DNA of 64,000 nt, taken from positions 51,892 to 115,891 of the forward strand of contig CAZELP010000005.1 in assembly GCA_964513205.1 (NCBI GenBank), read 5' to 3'. This document shows, piece after piece, positions 1 to 9,475 of the stretch. Numbering within the stretch: the first letter of the stretch is position 1; every line of letters starts with the position of its first letter. The notes beneath the pieces were generated by a model. It made no database searches. It was not told the DNA's origin and saw nothing but the letters and a program-made list of their open reading frames with translations. The translations under genes and the position numbers were made by a program. Source of the stretch: JAGVJT01 sp964513205 (lineage in GTDB: Bacteria; Pseudomonadota; Gammaproteobacteria; Legionellales; Legionellaceae).

Positions 1-290
1 GTGTCCCTTTGCGTGAAGACTGTCTTTACCACGAAGAATTTACAGCTTTCTCAAACACTCATGAGCGCGCCACTTACCATGCCTGCCTTAGTCGCGCGGA
101 AAAAACCAATTCATCCGAGGAACGTTTAGGTCACGTACAAGACATATTGAAAACACTAAATCCAAACCCATTAGAAGATGTTGTTTATTTATGTGGAAAT
201 CCCAATATGGTGGATCAAACTTATCAGCTACTAGAAAGTTTAAATTTTTCAACTCAACACATTGTGCGAGAAAAATATATTTCACGTTAG
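1..290 (+). CDS. fpr: Ferredoxin--NADP reductase, C-terminal part
   Basis: The reading frame is already open at base 3 and ends at TAG 288-290, so only the last ~95 residues of a protein starting upstream are present. The end has the NAD(P)-binding signature YLCGNPNMVDQ followed by a terminal REKYISR, which is how Fpr-type flavoprotein ferredoxin/flavodoxin--NADP+ reductases finish (GNP for the nicotinamide-nucleotide side, aromatic residue near the C terminus covering FAD). The enzyme would exchange electrons between NADPH and ferredoxin or flavodoxin in the cytosol. An internal TTG at 9 is not a credible start. Family assignment rests on the C-terminal domain alone, so another FNR-like oxidoreductase cannot be excluded. 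Confidence 0.75.
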   Translation, partial: VPLREDCLYHEEFTAFSNTHERATYHACLSRAEKTNSSEERLGHVQDILKTLNPNPLEDVVYLCGNPNMVDQTYQLLESLNFSTQHIVREKYISR

Positions 291-355
291 GATCATAATC
301 AGTATACTTATAGGTTATTTTCGACATTATTTTACTTTAATTAAAAGGAACCCGC

Positions 356-1381
356 ATGTATTACCACGAACTATCTGAAACGATGGAGCAACTGGTCATT
401 CCAGGCAAAGGCATTTTAGCTGCAGATGAAAGCACTGGCACAATTGCCAAACGCTTTGCAAGCATTGGTATTGAAAACAACGAGACCAATCGCAAGGACT
501 ATAGAATATTATTGGCCACGACTCCTCATCTTGAAGATTACGTGAACGGGGTTATTTTATTTGAAGAAACTTTTGCGCATAAAGATGATAAAGGCACTCC
601 TATCGCAGAGCTGTTCGCTCAAAAAGGGATTGTTCCTGGAATCAAAGTGGATAAAGGTCTTGTGAATCTTCCTCACACCGAAGGCGAAAAAGTCACACAA
701 GGTTTAGACGGTTTAATGGATCGTCTCATTCATTTCAAAGGATTGGGAGCTCGTTTCGCGAAGTGGAGAAACGTGTATTCCATTTCAGAATACACACCAA
801 GCTTAACTGCAATTAAAGCGGGTGCTGAAATGCTTGCACGCTATGCATCAACTTGCCAAGAAGCCGGCATTGTTCCAATTGTAGAACCTGAAATTTTAAT
901 GGACGGTGATCACAGCATTGAACAATGTGCAGAAGTGGCCGAGATGGTACTTCATGAAGTATTCAACGCTCTTTTTATTCACCAAGTTGAGCTTGAACAC
1001 ATTATTTTAAAACCAAGTATGGTCACTTGTGGCAAAGATAATCCGACTTTCAGCAGCCCAGAAGAAATTGCCGATTTTACATTAAGTGTTTTTAGAAACC
1101 ACGTCCCTGCTGCGGTCCCCACCATCAACTTCTTGTCTGGCGGACAAACACCCGAGCAAGCCACGCAGAATCTAAATGCAATCAACTCTATCGGTGAACA
1201 ACCCTGGTTACTCAGTTTCTCTTATGGTCGAGCATTGCAAGATGAGTGTCTTCAAGCTTGGCGCGGTCAGGCAGAAAATGTTGAAGCAGCACAACAAACA
1301 CTGTTACAACGCGCTCACGCAAATAGCCTAGCAAGCCTCGGCATATATGAAGAGCAGATAGAAGCAGCAGAAGCACTTTAA
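356..1381 (+). CDS. fda: Class I fructose-bisphosphate aldolase
   Basis: 341 residues, full length for the eukaryote-like class I aldolase family. It cleaves fructose 1,6-bisphosphate to dihydroxyacetone phosphate and glyceraldehyde 3-phosphate through a lysine Schiff base, without metal. Visible signatures are GILAADESTGT (residues 19-29), FAKWR with an active-site lysine near 136, EPEIL near 177-181, and the Schiff-base motif ILKPSMV with the lysine at about 219. The ATG at 356 has an AAAGGA Shine-Dalgarno sequence 6-7 bases upstream. It is monocistronic: the next gene is convergent and a hairpin lies between. It serves glycolysis or gluconeogenesis in the cytosol. The assignment is firm. 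Confidence 0.96.
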   Translation: MYYHELSETMEQLVIPGKGILAADESTGTIAKRFASIGIENNETNRKDYRILLATTPHLEDYVNGVILFEETFAHKDDKGTPIAELFAQKGIVPGIKVDKGLVNLPHTEGEKVTQGLDGLMDRLIHFKGLGARFAKWRNVYSISEYTPSLTAIKAGAEMLARYASTCQEAGIVPIVEPEILMDGDHSIEQCAEVAEMVLHEVFNALFIHQVELEHIILKPSMVTCGKDNPTFSSPEEIADFTLSVFRNHVPAAVPTINFLSGGQTPEQATQNLNAINSIGEQPWLLSFSYGRALQDECLQAWRGQAENVEAAQQTLLQRAHANSLASLGIYEEQIEAAEAL

Positions 1382-1393
1382 GAAGTGTAATGA

Positions 1394-1423
1394 CTCTGTA
1401 TGATAGTAATCTGTCATACAGAG
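1394..1423. terminator. Hairpin between convergent aldolase and M4 protease genes
   Basis: A perfect 10-bp inverted repeat, CTCTGTATGA (1394-1403) and TCATACAGAG (1414-1423), with a 10-base loop, sits between two convergent genes. No long T tract follows on either strand, so Rho-independent efficiency is uncertain. Confidence 0.5.
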
Positions 1424-1456
1424 CTCTACACCAGTAACAGACTCACACGAGTTGAT

Positions 1457-2989
1457 TTAAACGCCACACTTTTTGGCTTCTATGCCCACTTTTTTGAATG
1501 CAGCTCGAACATCTGCAATCGAGTAATCTAAATCTTCTGCAGACCATAACACGCCACAAGCCGCATCTTCATAACCACTCGTTGGAACCCAGTAATCCAT
1601 GTTCGCTTTCAACACAACGTCAAAAGCTTTTTTGGTGTCCCAATTCGGAGTATTCGCAAGCAAATAGAAAAATCGATTATAGACACCACTGGCATAATGC
1701 ACATCCAATTCACTGTAATAATGATTTTTATTGTCAATTGATTTTCCATCAGAAGAAGGATTACGCATGTCTCTCAGTACTTTTTCTCGATCTTTAATTG
1801 CATCGTGAGCAATCGTCCAACTGTTTTTTCCATGCGCATAATATTCTGCCGCTTGTGCTGCCATATCGGAAAAAGATTCATTAATGGCACCCGACTGACC
1901 AATGTAGTAGAGATTGGAATGATGTTCTGTAAATCCATGGGCAATTTCATGAGCAGCCACACTCAATACGACCAATGGATACATCGCTTTTGCCCCATCA
2001 CCAAAAGACATTTGCTGACCATCCCAAAATGCATTTTCATATGACTTTCCATAATGGACGCGCATAATCAGTGTTTTGGGATCCTCTTTTGTGCCACCCA
2101 GTGCATCCAGATGATACCAATCGGAAAAAAAATCATGTATCAAAGTCCCAATATACAAAGCATCGTTAATCGGTGAATACGCTTGATTGGTTTCATCGTA
2201 ACCATCTTGATTTTCACCCGTCCAGTAAGGACCTGTTTCAGCACAATCGAAACTCGCAATTGGACTTCGGCCAAAATATTGAGAATGCATGTCTTGAACC
2301 GTCACAAACTGATTTTGCATCAAACAAATTGACTTCGATTCATTGCGAACCAAAGACAAAGGCGGCCTATCCTGACCGTACTGAATTTTTCCTATACGAG
2401 CATTTCCGCCAAACCCCAACCCATCGACTTTCATCAATGTTTTAATGGTGTCCCAAACTTTGTAAATTTTTCCTGTCTTTGCATCTACAATGAAGGCTAG
2501 TTTTTCTGGGCGAGAATGCTCATTGTGGTATGTTATTAAAATTTGATATGCCCAATGTGCCACTTCTTGTTCATCAATGTATATAATCGCTTGTACATTT
2601 TTTTTAGAAAAATTCGATTTTGGATAACGGGCATACACCTCATCTAAAATAGGCGATGCAGATTCGTATGAATCCGGCTTTTCACCCAGATCCTCTTCCA
2701 AATGCTGATACACCAGACCTTGGCTGTAATTTTTTCTTCCAAGTATTTCATGTTTGGCAATATAAGCTCCCCAAACAGGAACTCCCTGGTGATATTGTTG
2801 GTAACGTGTATGGCGTGCACCATGTGCATCGAGATGCACTGAAAGTGTTGTGAGCTGATGCATAAGAAGCTCTTGCTGCTGAAGCGATGTGGCTTTTGAA
2901 CGGCTGAAAACTACTTTTTCTGCTGCGAACACAGCACTAGAAAGGTGCAATAAACACCCCATTGACGTCAGAATAAAAAAAGAACGCAT
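1457..2989 (-). CDS. Secreted M4 (thermolysin-like) zinc metalloprotease, ProA-like
   Basis: 510 residues from the ATG at 2989. This start has an AGGAGG Shine-Dalgarno sequence and opens a signal peptide (MRSFFILTSMGC...SSAVFA, cleavage near residue 22); the in-frame upstream start has neither. A FTP/PepSY-type propeptide (about 25-190) precedes the catalytic domain. The zinc site is HEIAH (H347, E348, H351) with the third ligand in GAINESFSD (E371), and a later DVHYASGV carries the transition-state histidine. The order propeptide-peptidase M4-M4_C matches Legionella ProA/Msp and Pseudomonas elastase, exported by Sec and usually by type II secretion. The gene stands alone. The family is certain; the similarity to ProA is inference from size and motifs. 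Confidence 0.93.
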   Translation of the reverse strand: MRSFFILTSMGCLLHLSSAVFAAEKVVFSRSKATSLQQQELLMHQLTTLSVHLDAHGARHTRYQQYHQGVPVWGAYIAKHEILGRKNYSQGLVYQHLEEDLGEKPDSYESASPILDEVYARYPKSNFSKKNVQAIIYIDEQEVAHWAYQILITYHNEHSRPEKLAFIVDAKTGKIYKVWDTIKTLMKVDGLGFGGNARIGKIQYGQDRPPLSLVRNESKSICLMQNQFVTVQDMHSQYFGRSPIASFDCAETGPYWTGENQDGYDETNQAYSPINDALYIGTLIHDFFSDWYHLDALGGTKEDPKTLIMRVHYGKSYENAFWDGQQMSFGDGAKAMYPLVVLSVAAHEIAHGFTEHHSNLYYIGQSGAINESFSDMAAQAAEYYAHGKNSWTIAHDAIKDREKVLRDMRNPSSDGKSIDNKNHYYSELDVHYASGVYNRFFYLLANTPNWDTKKAFDVVLKANMDYWVPTSGYEDAACGVLWSAEDLDYSIADVRAAFKKVGIEAKKCGV

Positions 2990-3172
2990 GTTTCCTCCTG
3001 GATAATAAGTTGGACAAAATCCCGCACGATATCCTTGTGTGCAGGAGCGGAATATATAGCCAGAGATTATGCATAAAATCAAGAGATTTTTGCCCTGAGT
3101 TGTGTTTCATCGCCTGGACATTATAAAAAAAATCAGGCAAAATCGATAATCCGTTTTTTTTGTTGACGTGGA

Positions 3173-3610
3173 ATGAAACAAGTTTTTCTTCTTCATGGCC
3201 CTAATTTAAATTTATTGGGAACGCGCGAGCCTGAGCGCTATGGTGAAATATCCCTAGAAACGCTAAATGCGATGCTCACGGCACAGGCAGAAAAATCAGG
3301 CATTCGACTTTATACACAGCAAAGTCAATCAGAATCGACTCTCATCGAGCTCATTCATGAAGCAGGTATTAAAGCGATTGACTATATCATTTTTAATCCT
3401 GCGGCATATACACACACAAGTATTGCATTGAGAGACGCCCTGTTAGCCGTTCAGATCCCTTTTATAGAAGTGCATATTAGCAATCTTTATCAGAGAGAGT
3501 CTTTTAGACAAAATTCTTACTTTTCTGATATTGCAGAAGGTATAATTCAAGGTTTTGGCACCGATGGTTACGTGCTTGCATTAGAAGCTGTTATTCGAAA
3601 ACTAACTTAA
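3173..3610 (+). CDS. aroQ: Type II 3-dehydroquinate dehydratase
   Basis: 145 residues, normal for the dodecameric type II enzyme of the shikimate pathway, which dehydrates 3-dehydroquinate to 3-dehydroshikimate. Signatures: LHGPNLNLLGTREPERYG at the N terminus with the flexible-lid arginine and catalytic tyrosine, FNPAAYTHTSIALRDAL around the substrate-binding loop, and IEVHISN with the catalytic histidine. It is the first gene of the run aroQ-accB-accC-prmA, an order widely conserved in gammaproteobacteria, and is separated from accB by 15 bases. Upstream of the ATG the Shine-Dalgarno sequence is weak (GTGGA). Confidence 0.96.
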   Translation: MKQVFLLHGPNLNLLGTREPERYGEISLETLNAMLTAQAEKSGIRLYTQQSQSESTLIELIHEAGIKAIDYIIFNPAAYTHTSIALRDALLAVQIPFIEVHISNLYQRESFRQNSYFSDIAEGIIQGFGTDGYVLALEAVIRKLT

Positions 3611-3625
3611 GAGAACAACGATTTT

Positions 3626-4111
3626 ATGGACATTCGAAAGATTAAAAAATTAATAGAATTACTGGATGAGACCGGCATTGCTGAAATTGAGATTAAAGAA
3701 GGCGAAGAGTCTTTACGCCTAAGTCGCTATCCCGCAGCTGATCTGCATGCAAAACATTTTGCACCAGCACATCATCATGTGATTGCACATACGGCTCCAG
3801 CGCAACCCGCCATACAGCAAAATGCACCAGCACCTAAAGAAGAACGACCTCACACAGAAGCTCCACAGGCGATAGTTGGGCATCGAGTGCTATCTCCAAT
3901 GGTGGGGACAGTGTATATGGCCTCTTCGCCAGAAGCCGCACCCTTTGTTTCTGTGGGTCAAACAGTAAAAGTTGGAGACACACTTTGCATTATTGAAGCC
4001 ATGAAAATGTTCAATGAAGTCGAGGCTGACCGAGCCGGTGTGATCAAGGCAATTTTGGTCAAAAATGGCGACCCCGTGGAATATGACGAAGCGCTTTTCA
4101 TCATCGAATAA
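3626..4111 (+). CDS. accB: Biotin carboxyl carrier protein of acetyl-CoA carboxylase
   Basis: 161 residues. The N-terminal helical segment (MDIRKIKKLIELL) is followed by an Ala/Pro/His-rich linker (about 40-82) and the biotinyl domain (about 85-161) with the modification motif EAMKMFNEV, biotin on K127. It carries the carboxyl group between biotin carboxylase (AccC, the next gene) and the carboxyltransferase AccAD, which is not in this window. The start ATG at 3626 lies 15 bases after aroQ and the gene is co-directional with accC 12 bases further on, so the three are surely co-transcribed. The linker histidine cluster (HHHVIAH) is unusual but not a known functional motif. Confidence 0.97.
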   Translation: MDIRKIKKLIELLDETGIAEIEIKEGEESLRLSRYPAADLHAKHFAPAHHHVIAHTAPAQPAIQQNAPAPKEERPHTEAPQAIVGHRVLSPMVGTVYMASSPEAAPFVSVGQTVKVGDTLCIIEAMKMFNEVEADRAGVIKAILVKNGDPVEYDEALFIIE

Positions 4112-4123
4112 GGTTCATGATTT

Positions 4124-5467
4124 ATGTTAACAAAAATTTTGATCGCCAACCGAGGTGAGATTGCATTGCGCATATTGAGAGCGTGCAAAGAACTCGGTAT
4201 TGCAACGGTTGCAGTGCACTCTGATGTCGATAAAGACTTATTGCATGTCAGACTTGCAGATGAAACGGTTTGTATCGGACCAGGCCCCTCTCAAAAAAGC
4301 TACCTTAATATCCCGGCTATCATTTCGGCAGCAGAAATCACGGATGCAGTTGGCATCCATCCAGGGTATGGTTTTTTATCTGAAAATGCTCACTTTGCAG
4401 AGATTGTCGAACAAAGCGGCTTTTGTTTTATCGGGCCACGCCCAGAGACAATTCGCCTGATGGGCGATAAAGTGTCCGCCATCTCAGCAATGAAAGCGGC
4501 AGGCGTGCCTTGTGTTCCTGGTTCTGATGGTCCTTTAGGTGACGATGAGGCGCATAATTTAAAACTCGCAGAAAAAATTGGCTATCCTGTTATTATCAAA
4601 GCGGCAGGCGGTGGCGGCGGTCGAGGAATGCGCGTTGTCAGAGAAGCGGCACATCTGATCAACGCTATTGCGTTGACACGCAGTGAAGCACAAGCCGCTT
4701 TCAATAACTCAATGGTGTACATGGAGAAGTTCTTAGAAAACCCCAGACACATTGAGTTTCAAGTATTGGGTGATGGAAAAGGCTACGCTGTTCATTTAGG
4801 TGAACGAGATTGCTCCATGCAACGACGACATCAGAAAGTCATTGAAGAAGCAACAGCACCGGGTATTTCTACGGAACTTCGTAAAAAGATGGGCGACACC
4901 GTTGTGCGTGCCTGTGAACAACTACAATATCGGGGTGCTGGTACATTCGAGTTTCTGTATCAAGATGGCGCTTTTTATTTTATTGAGATGAATACTCGTA
5001 TTCAAGTTGAACACCCGGTGACTGAACTGATTACGGGTGTCGATTTGATTAAAGAGCAAATCAAAATTGCCAGCGACTATCCACTCACGCTAAAACAAGA
5101 GGAAATTCATTTCAAAGGGCACGCCATTGAATGTCGAATCAACGCAGAAGATCCGAAAACATTCATGCCATCTCCTGGTACAATTCGCTGGTTGCATCAA
5201 CCCGGTGGACCAGGAATCCGATTTGACTCACATTTGTACAACAGTTACACCGTTCCTCCTCATTACGACTCGATGATTGGAAAATTAATCAGCTACGGTG
5301 CAACTCGTCAGGATGCACTGGCCAAAATGCGCCATGCGTTGGACGAGATTGTCATTGAAGGCATCAAAACAAACATTGAGTTGCATCGTCGTATTCTAAA
5401 TGACAAAGGTTTTATTCAGGGCGGAACCAATATTCACTACCTTGAAAAAATGTTAAAAGAGGAGTGA
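4124..5467 (+). CDS. accC: Biotin carboxylase subunit of acetyl-CoA carboxylase
   Basis: 447 residues, the standard AccC length. It carboxylates biotin on AccB using ATP and bicarbonate, the first step of malonyl-CoA and fatty-acid synthesis. The N-terminal BC domain begins LTKILIANRGEIALRILRA; the ATP-grasp domain contains the glycine-rich loop KAAGGGGGRGMR (about 159-170), HLGERDCSMQRRHQK and EMNTRIQVEHPVTE, which holds the metal-binding glutamates and the catalytic Arg/Glu. The C-terminal domain contains ECRINAEDP. It is in the aroQ-accB-accC-prmA operon with 3 bases before prmA. Confidence 0.98.
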   Translation: MLTKILIANRGEIALRILRACKELGIATVAVHSDVDKDLLHVRLADETVCIGPGPSQKSYLNIPAIISAAEITDAVGIHPGYGFLSENAHFAEIVEQSGFCFIGPRPETIRLMGDKVSAISAMKAAGVPCVPGSDGPLGDDEAHNLKLAEKIGYPVIIKAAGGGGGRGMRVVREAAHLINAIALTRSEAQAAFNNSMVYMEKFLENPRHIEFQVLGDGKGYAVHLGERDCSMQRRHQKVIEEATAPGISTELRKKMGDTVVRACEQLQYRGAGTFEFLYQDGAFYFIEMNTRIQVEHPVTELITGVDLIKEQIKIASDYPLTLKQEEIHFKGHAIECRINAEDPKTFMPSPGTIRWLHQPGGPGIRFDSHLYNSYTVPPHYDSMIGKLISYGATRQDALAKMRHALDEIVIEGIKTNIELHRRILNDKGFIQGGTNIHYLEKMLKEE

Positions 5468-5470
5468 TTT

Positions 5471-6337
5471 TTGTACGAGTTACGTGTTTTACCCTGCCCT
5501 GAAAACATGGCAGACACATTATCAGAAGCGCTCGAAGAATTGGGCGCTTTATCTGTTTCTATGATGGATTATGAAGATCAGCCTATCCTTGAGCCCGGTG
5601 TCGGCGAAACGCCTCTATGGAATCAGCTCATCTTAACCGCTCTTTTTGAAGAAAAAGAAACAGCAGAAAAAGCAAAGCAATATCTTCAAAAAGCACATGC
5701 CGAAATGGAACAAACCTTAGAAGAGCTACCCGATCAAGATTGGGAGCGCGTTTGTTTGGAGCGTTTTCAGCCCATACAATTTGGTCATCGACTTTGGATT
5801 TGTCCCTCTTGGCTCAAACCACCTCAAGAAGAAGCGGTCAATCTTATTCTAGATCCAGGTCTGGCCTTTGGAACAGGCACACACAACACAACTGCATTGT
5901 GTCTAAAATGGCTTGATGGTTATGATTTATCTCATCAAACATTAATCGACTATGGATGTGGCTCAGGTATTTTAGCACTCGCGGCGTTAAAACTTGGGGC
6001 AACCCATGCTTATGCAGTCGATATTGATGATCAAGCGTTACTTGCAACGGCCCAAAATCAAGCAATGAATCACATTTCTGATGATCAAATTAGCATATCA
6101 CATCCAGAAAAACTCGAAACACCTGTCGACCTTATCTTAGCCAACATTTTATTAACACCTCTTCTGAGCCTTGAAAAAACGTTCTATCGATTGCTAAAAC
6201 CCGAGGGAAAACTGATTGTCTCAGGTATTTTTGCGTCCCAAATAAACACATTAGAAAATGCCTACCAACAGCATTTTCGCGTAGAAAAATACGACATCAG
6301 TGATGAATGGGCTTTGATTGAATTTAGCCGCCTTTAA
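5471..6337 (+). CDS. prmA: Ribosomal protein L11 methyltransferase
   Basis: 288 residues. The SAM-dependent enzyme trimethylates ribosomal protein L11. The first ~100 residues form the substrate-recognition domain; the Rossmann domain has LDPGLAFGTGTHNTT, IDYGCGSGILALAALKLGA (motif I) and LANILLTPL (motif IV, NxLxxPL-like). The start is TTG at 5471, three bases after the accC stop and preceded by GAGGAG within accC; no ATG is suitably placed, so translation is probably coupled to accC. It is the last gene of the aroQ operon. The following gene is convergent with 21 bases between, and no hairpin was seen there. Confidence 0.95.
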   Translation: MYELRVLPCPENMADTLSEALEELGALSVSMMDYEDQPILEPGVGETPLWNQLILTALFEEKETAEKAKQYLQKAHAEMEQTLEELPDQDWERVCLERFQPIQFGHRLWICPSWLKPPQEEAVNLILDPGLAFGTGTHNTTALCLKWLDGYDLSHQTLIDYGCGSGILALAALKLGATHAYAVDIDDQALLATAQNQAMNHISDDQISISHPEKLETPVDLILANILLTPLLSLEKTFYRLLKPEGKLIVSGIFASQINTLENAYQQHFRVEKYDISDEWALIEFSRL

Positions 6338-6358
6338 GCTAAGTGAACCATTGGTCAT

Positions 6359-7402
6359 TTAATTCGGTTTTAAGCTGTGCTGAAAACTTTTGCGAATGTC
6401 CTCAATATTATTTTGGCGAAACTCTCGACTCGGCAAAGTTGCAACATCAGAAGAATGAGGGAATTTTTTATTAGAAAAATAATGATAACCACCGGTAAGT
6501 TTTACGATCATGGCTTGTGCGTCTTCATAAGAAGTATCCAAATAGTCTATAGGAGTTTTTCCATCATCATCCTTTATGTTAATATCAGCGCCTTTATCTA
6601 TTAATATTTGAATAAATTCAGCCTCATCTCCTCTTAAACAAGCAATGTGTAAAGCGGTCATCCCATTTGCCAAATGTTGTGCGTTGATATCTAATTGAGG
6701 ACTGGCGAGTAAGCATTTTATAATCCCAAACTGGTTTTCAGCGTGAATGATTGTGTTGTACACATCATGTTCATCACGAGGCGGAACAATCGAATCATCA
6801 CCAAAGTTTGACGCACTAGAATGATTCCATCCCTTGCTAACAGCCAATAATAAAGGATTATTACCGTAGACAGGGTTGTATTTATTAATATCTGCGCCTG
6901 CATGTATTAACGTGCGTGCCCAAATCTCTTGAGTATTACTCACGCAATACATTAACGACGTATTCATCAACATTTTTTTAGGAGAGAATTCAGGATAATC
7001 CATGAAAGGTCTTATCTTTTGTAAAAATGTCGGCTCCATCTCAGCAAGCGCTCGTTCTATTTCTACAGGTAGATTAAATTTTTTAGAAGCAAATATTCCC
7101 CAAGACGTTGCTGCTTTCGTCCATCTTTCTAATAATTGATGAAAAGGACCTTGCGTAAGTAATAAGTTAGCTACTTTATCCGTGATGAATTCACTCATTT
7201 GTTGGAAATTAAGTAAGTTATCATTAGAAAATGTCTTGCCATTTTTTCTCATGAGGTCAATACAACCAAGATAATCATGCCACGCTTGCTCATAACTAGC
7301 AGCTTTTCTTTTGTGAAATGCTTCATCTCCTATATGCGTCACATCATGTTGGAGCTGACTGTTTTTATCCAAAAACTCAAAAAACTCTTCTTTGGTTAGC
7401 AT
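6359..7402 (-). CDS. Ankyrin-repeat protein, effector candidate
   Basis: 347 residues from the ATG at 7402, chosen for its AGGAAAA Shine-Dalgarno sequence; an upstream in-frame GTG at 7429 has none. The N-terminal ~140 residues are helical and unassigned. Ankyrin repeats follow: one around residues 148-180 (ending HAGADINKYN), a second starting GNNPLLLAVSKGW with an inserted acidic loop, one around 225-245, and the clearest at 248-292 (GMTALHIACLRG...LIDKGADINIKDDDGKTPIDYL). No signal peptide or membrane segment is seen. Ankyrin proteins of Legionella and Coxiella are often type IV effectors that bind host proteins; that role here is inference from domain and neighbourhood. It is followed in the same direction by nothing and preceded 68 bases upstream by a large membrane protein. 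Confidence 0.85.
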   Translation of the reverse strand: MLTKEEFFEFLDKNSQLQHDVTHIGDEAFHKRKAASYEQAWHDYLGCIDLMRKNGKTFSNDNLLNFQQMSEFITDKVANLLLTQGPFHQLLERWTKAATSWGIFASKKFNLPVEIERALAEMEPTFLQKIRPFMDYPEFSPKKMLMNTSLMYCVSNTQEIWARTLIHAGADINKYNPVYGNNPLLLAVSKGWNHSSASNFGDDSIVPPRDEHDVYNTIIHAENQFGIIKCLLASPQLDINAQHLANGMTALHIACLRGDEAEFIQILIDKGADINIKDDDGKTPIDYLDTSYEDAQAMIVKLTGGYHYFSNKKFPHSSDVATLPSREFRQNNIEDIRKSFQHSLKPN

Positions 7403-7470
7403 ACATTTTCCTAGTTGTAACCTATACACTAATTATAGCCGAGCAATGCGGAATTCCTAAAGATGGGAGT

Positions 7471-9390
7471 CTAAACGGAACTTAAATCGGGAGAAAAATC
7501 GTCAAAATCGTCTCTTCCATCCACAGACCATCTTTCTTTTCTTGATTTTGATGAGATTTCTGCACTGGAAAGATTTTCTATTTGGGGATCCGATAAAAAT
7601 TTTTTGTATTTTTCTTCGTCAAATTTCACATCACAGAAAGGCGGCAGTGGCTGATATTTTTCAATTAAAGTCTTAGCAAAAAAACAAAGCAGCGCAAAGC
7701 CGACTACTGCAGCAATGCCGATTGGAGTCGGAATCAGAATGAATAAACCGATCGCCAATAAAGGAATAAACACGTCTCTGGCCATGTTAATCCACATCAT
7801 TGTTTTTTGCCGCTCAATGACTTTGGACTCATATTCAGATCGATAAACTGTCTGCAGCATCAACAAATAGCATTGCTTCATCTGCAAGCTAGATTCGTGG
7901 GTTTGCTCGCCATCTTTAAGACTAATAAATCGATTGAAATAGTATGACAATTGCTCGTCAGCAAACCCAGACTTCACATTTTGTCCTTGATGAATGCTCA
8001 GAATATTTTGCCTGATTTTTTCCTCTTCCATATGTGAACGCATACGAGACATAGAAATAACACTTGTAATACAAATGCAAGCACCAACAAAACCAATCAC
8101 AAGACCAATGGGAGGAGCCACTATGGACGCAGGAATAATAAGAAAACTAAACATCATCACACCAGAAAAGAATAAAGTACTCAATCGACTCTGCCAGAAA
8201 TACTCTTCTTTTCTCAAAGACCATTCATATTCTGATTTTTTATGAAGAGACACTAAAAAATCCAATTCCTCACGAATGAACTGATATTTTTTAGATAATT
8301 CCTCACGTTTTTTTAAATCATCCTCATTTTGTAATCTCAGGAGAAACTCTTGTTCTTTTGCATTCAATTGCATGATTTGATTCATCAATCGTTCTGAGTT
8401 TTTAAAATACGCAGCTTCATCATTTTGGTATCGAAAATACGATAGCACAAGCTGGATAAGACGTGCGCCAACTGAAAAAACAGGTCCCCAAGGCCACACA
8501 TCTAATAAGCCACTAAAACATAAAAAAGCAGCCAAATGCATGATGGATAAAAAAAACCAATTTAATAAAACAAAACGACGTTGACGAATCTGAGTTGTAA
8601 ATTGTTGAAAAGGATTGACTGGACGACTGGTCGCTCGAGTCGCCCAAGCACCAGCAAACGTATTTTTTAAAACAAGGTAACACTCAATTGCCAAAGCAGT
8701 ATTCACCACCACAACATTGACCATCGATATTCCGCCGCCAATATCACGAAGGGTGCTAGATAACTCAGGCTTCATTGCATGTCCCATAGGCAACAGATTA
8801 AAAAAACAAGAGATAAAATTTCGACTCCACCCCATGTAGATATCTTTTCTGTCGATTTCAGTGACAAAGTTTTTTATCACTGATGTTTTTCCTGAACATA
8901 ACTCAATCATCAGATTGCCGATCATAGGCGCAAGACACCATGCGCCAAACCAAGTGGTTGCTTTGGTAGAATTGGACGTTAATGTTTGAAGTTGTAGACT
9001 GGGCGATGGGGGTAAAAGACTGGTATCGATTGCTTGCATCAATTTTTCGTAATGAGCACACTTCGATTTTTGTCTCTTCACATCATCCCAACGATACTCA
9101 ATTTCATCTATGCGCAATTGCAAAGAGGAAAAATAATGCGCACGAACCAACCGCCGCTTTAAATGTTCTTTTTGTGCTGGAAGTAGATAGGGAATTAAAG
9201 GCAAACTGACCTGCGACAAATTTTCATCTATATTTTTCAAATGTCGAGCGAGAATGTCACGATGAGCATACGCTTCAGCAAGATCGTCTTGCGTAATCCC
9301 GTTCATCTGATGAGCCCACTGGTCAAGCCTATTTAAGCCATCTTCATCTAATAAGCTGAGCACATCTACCGTATACAGATTTCCGATCAT
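7471..9390 (-). CDS. Polytopic membrane protein of unknown function with central coiled coil
   Basis: 639 residues; not recognised as any named family. Likely membrane segments lie at about 147-165, 222-243, 273-296, 302-318, 404-422, 425-447, 538-555 and 556-575. A charged coiled coil (about 325-400, rich in Lys/Glu and ending KKSEYEWSLRKEEYFW) separates two hydrophobic halves; the last two pairs of membrane segments each form a tight hairpin (PASIVAPPIGLVIG; LIPTPIGIAAVVG). The N-terminal 140 residues and the acidic C terminus (DDFDDFSPDLSSV) look soluble. The ATG at 9390 has no good Shine-Dalgarno sequence. Same strand as the ankyrin gene, 68 bases apart, so the two may be co-transcribed. 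Such multi-hairpin proteins occur among effectors of intracellular gammaproteobacteria, but this is only a suggestion. Confidence 0.75.
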   Translation of the reverse strand: MIGNLYTVDVLSLLDEDGLNRLDQWAHQMNGITQDDLAEAYAHRDILARHLKNIDENLSQVSLPLIPYLLPAQKEHLKRRLVRAHYFSSLQLRIDEIEYRWDDVKRQKSKCAHYEKLMQAIDTSLLPPSPSLQLQTLTSNSTKATTWFGAWCLAPMIGNLMIELCSGKTSVIKNFVTEIDRKDIYMGWSRNFISCFFNLLPMGHAMKPELSSTLRDIGGGISMVNVVVVNTALAIECYLVLKNTFAGAWATRATSRPVNPFQQFTTQIRQRRFVLLNWFFLSIMHLAAFLCFSGLLDVWPWGPVFSVGARLIQLVLSYFRYQNDEAAYFKNSERLMNQIMQLNAKEQEFLLRLQNEDDLKKREELSKKYQFIREELDFLVSLHKKSEYEWSLRKEEYFWQSRLSTLFFSGVMMFSFLIIPASIVAPPIGLVIGFVGACICITSVISMSRMRSHMEEEKIRQNILSIHQGQNVKSGFADEQLSYYFNRFISLKDGEQTHESSLQMKQCYLLMLQTVYRSEYESKVIERQKTMMWINMARDVFIPLLAIGLFILIPTPIGIAAVVGFALLCFFAKTLIEKYQPLPPFCDVKFDEEKYKKFLSDPQIENLSSAEISSKSRKERWSVDGRDDFDDFSPDLSSV

Positions 9391-9475
9391 TACATACTCA
9401 AAAAAACCCGATATCTCTTATTATAGGCTAAATCAGATATAAAAATAAACTCAATGATCTTTTTGTAAGCAATAG

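Noticed and set aside
2173..2445. Plus-strand ORF inside the M4 protease gene
   Set aside because: Antisense shadow of a gene with intact motifs and signal peptide; no motif of its own.
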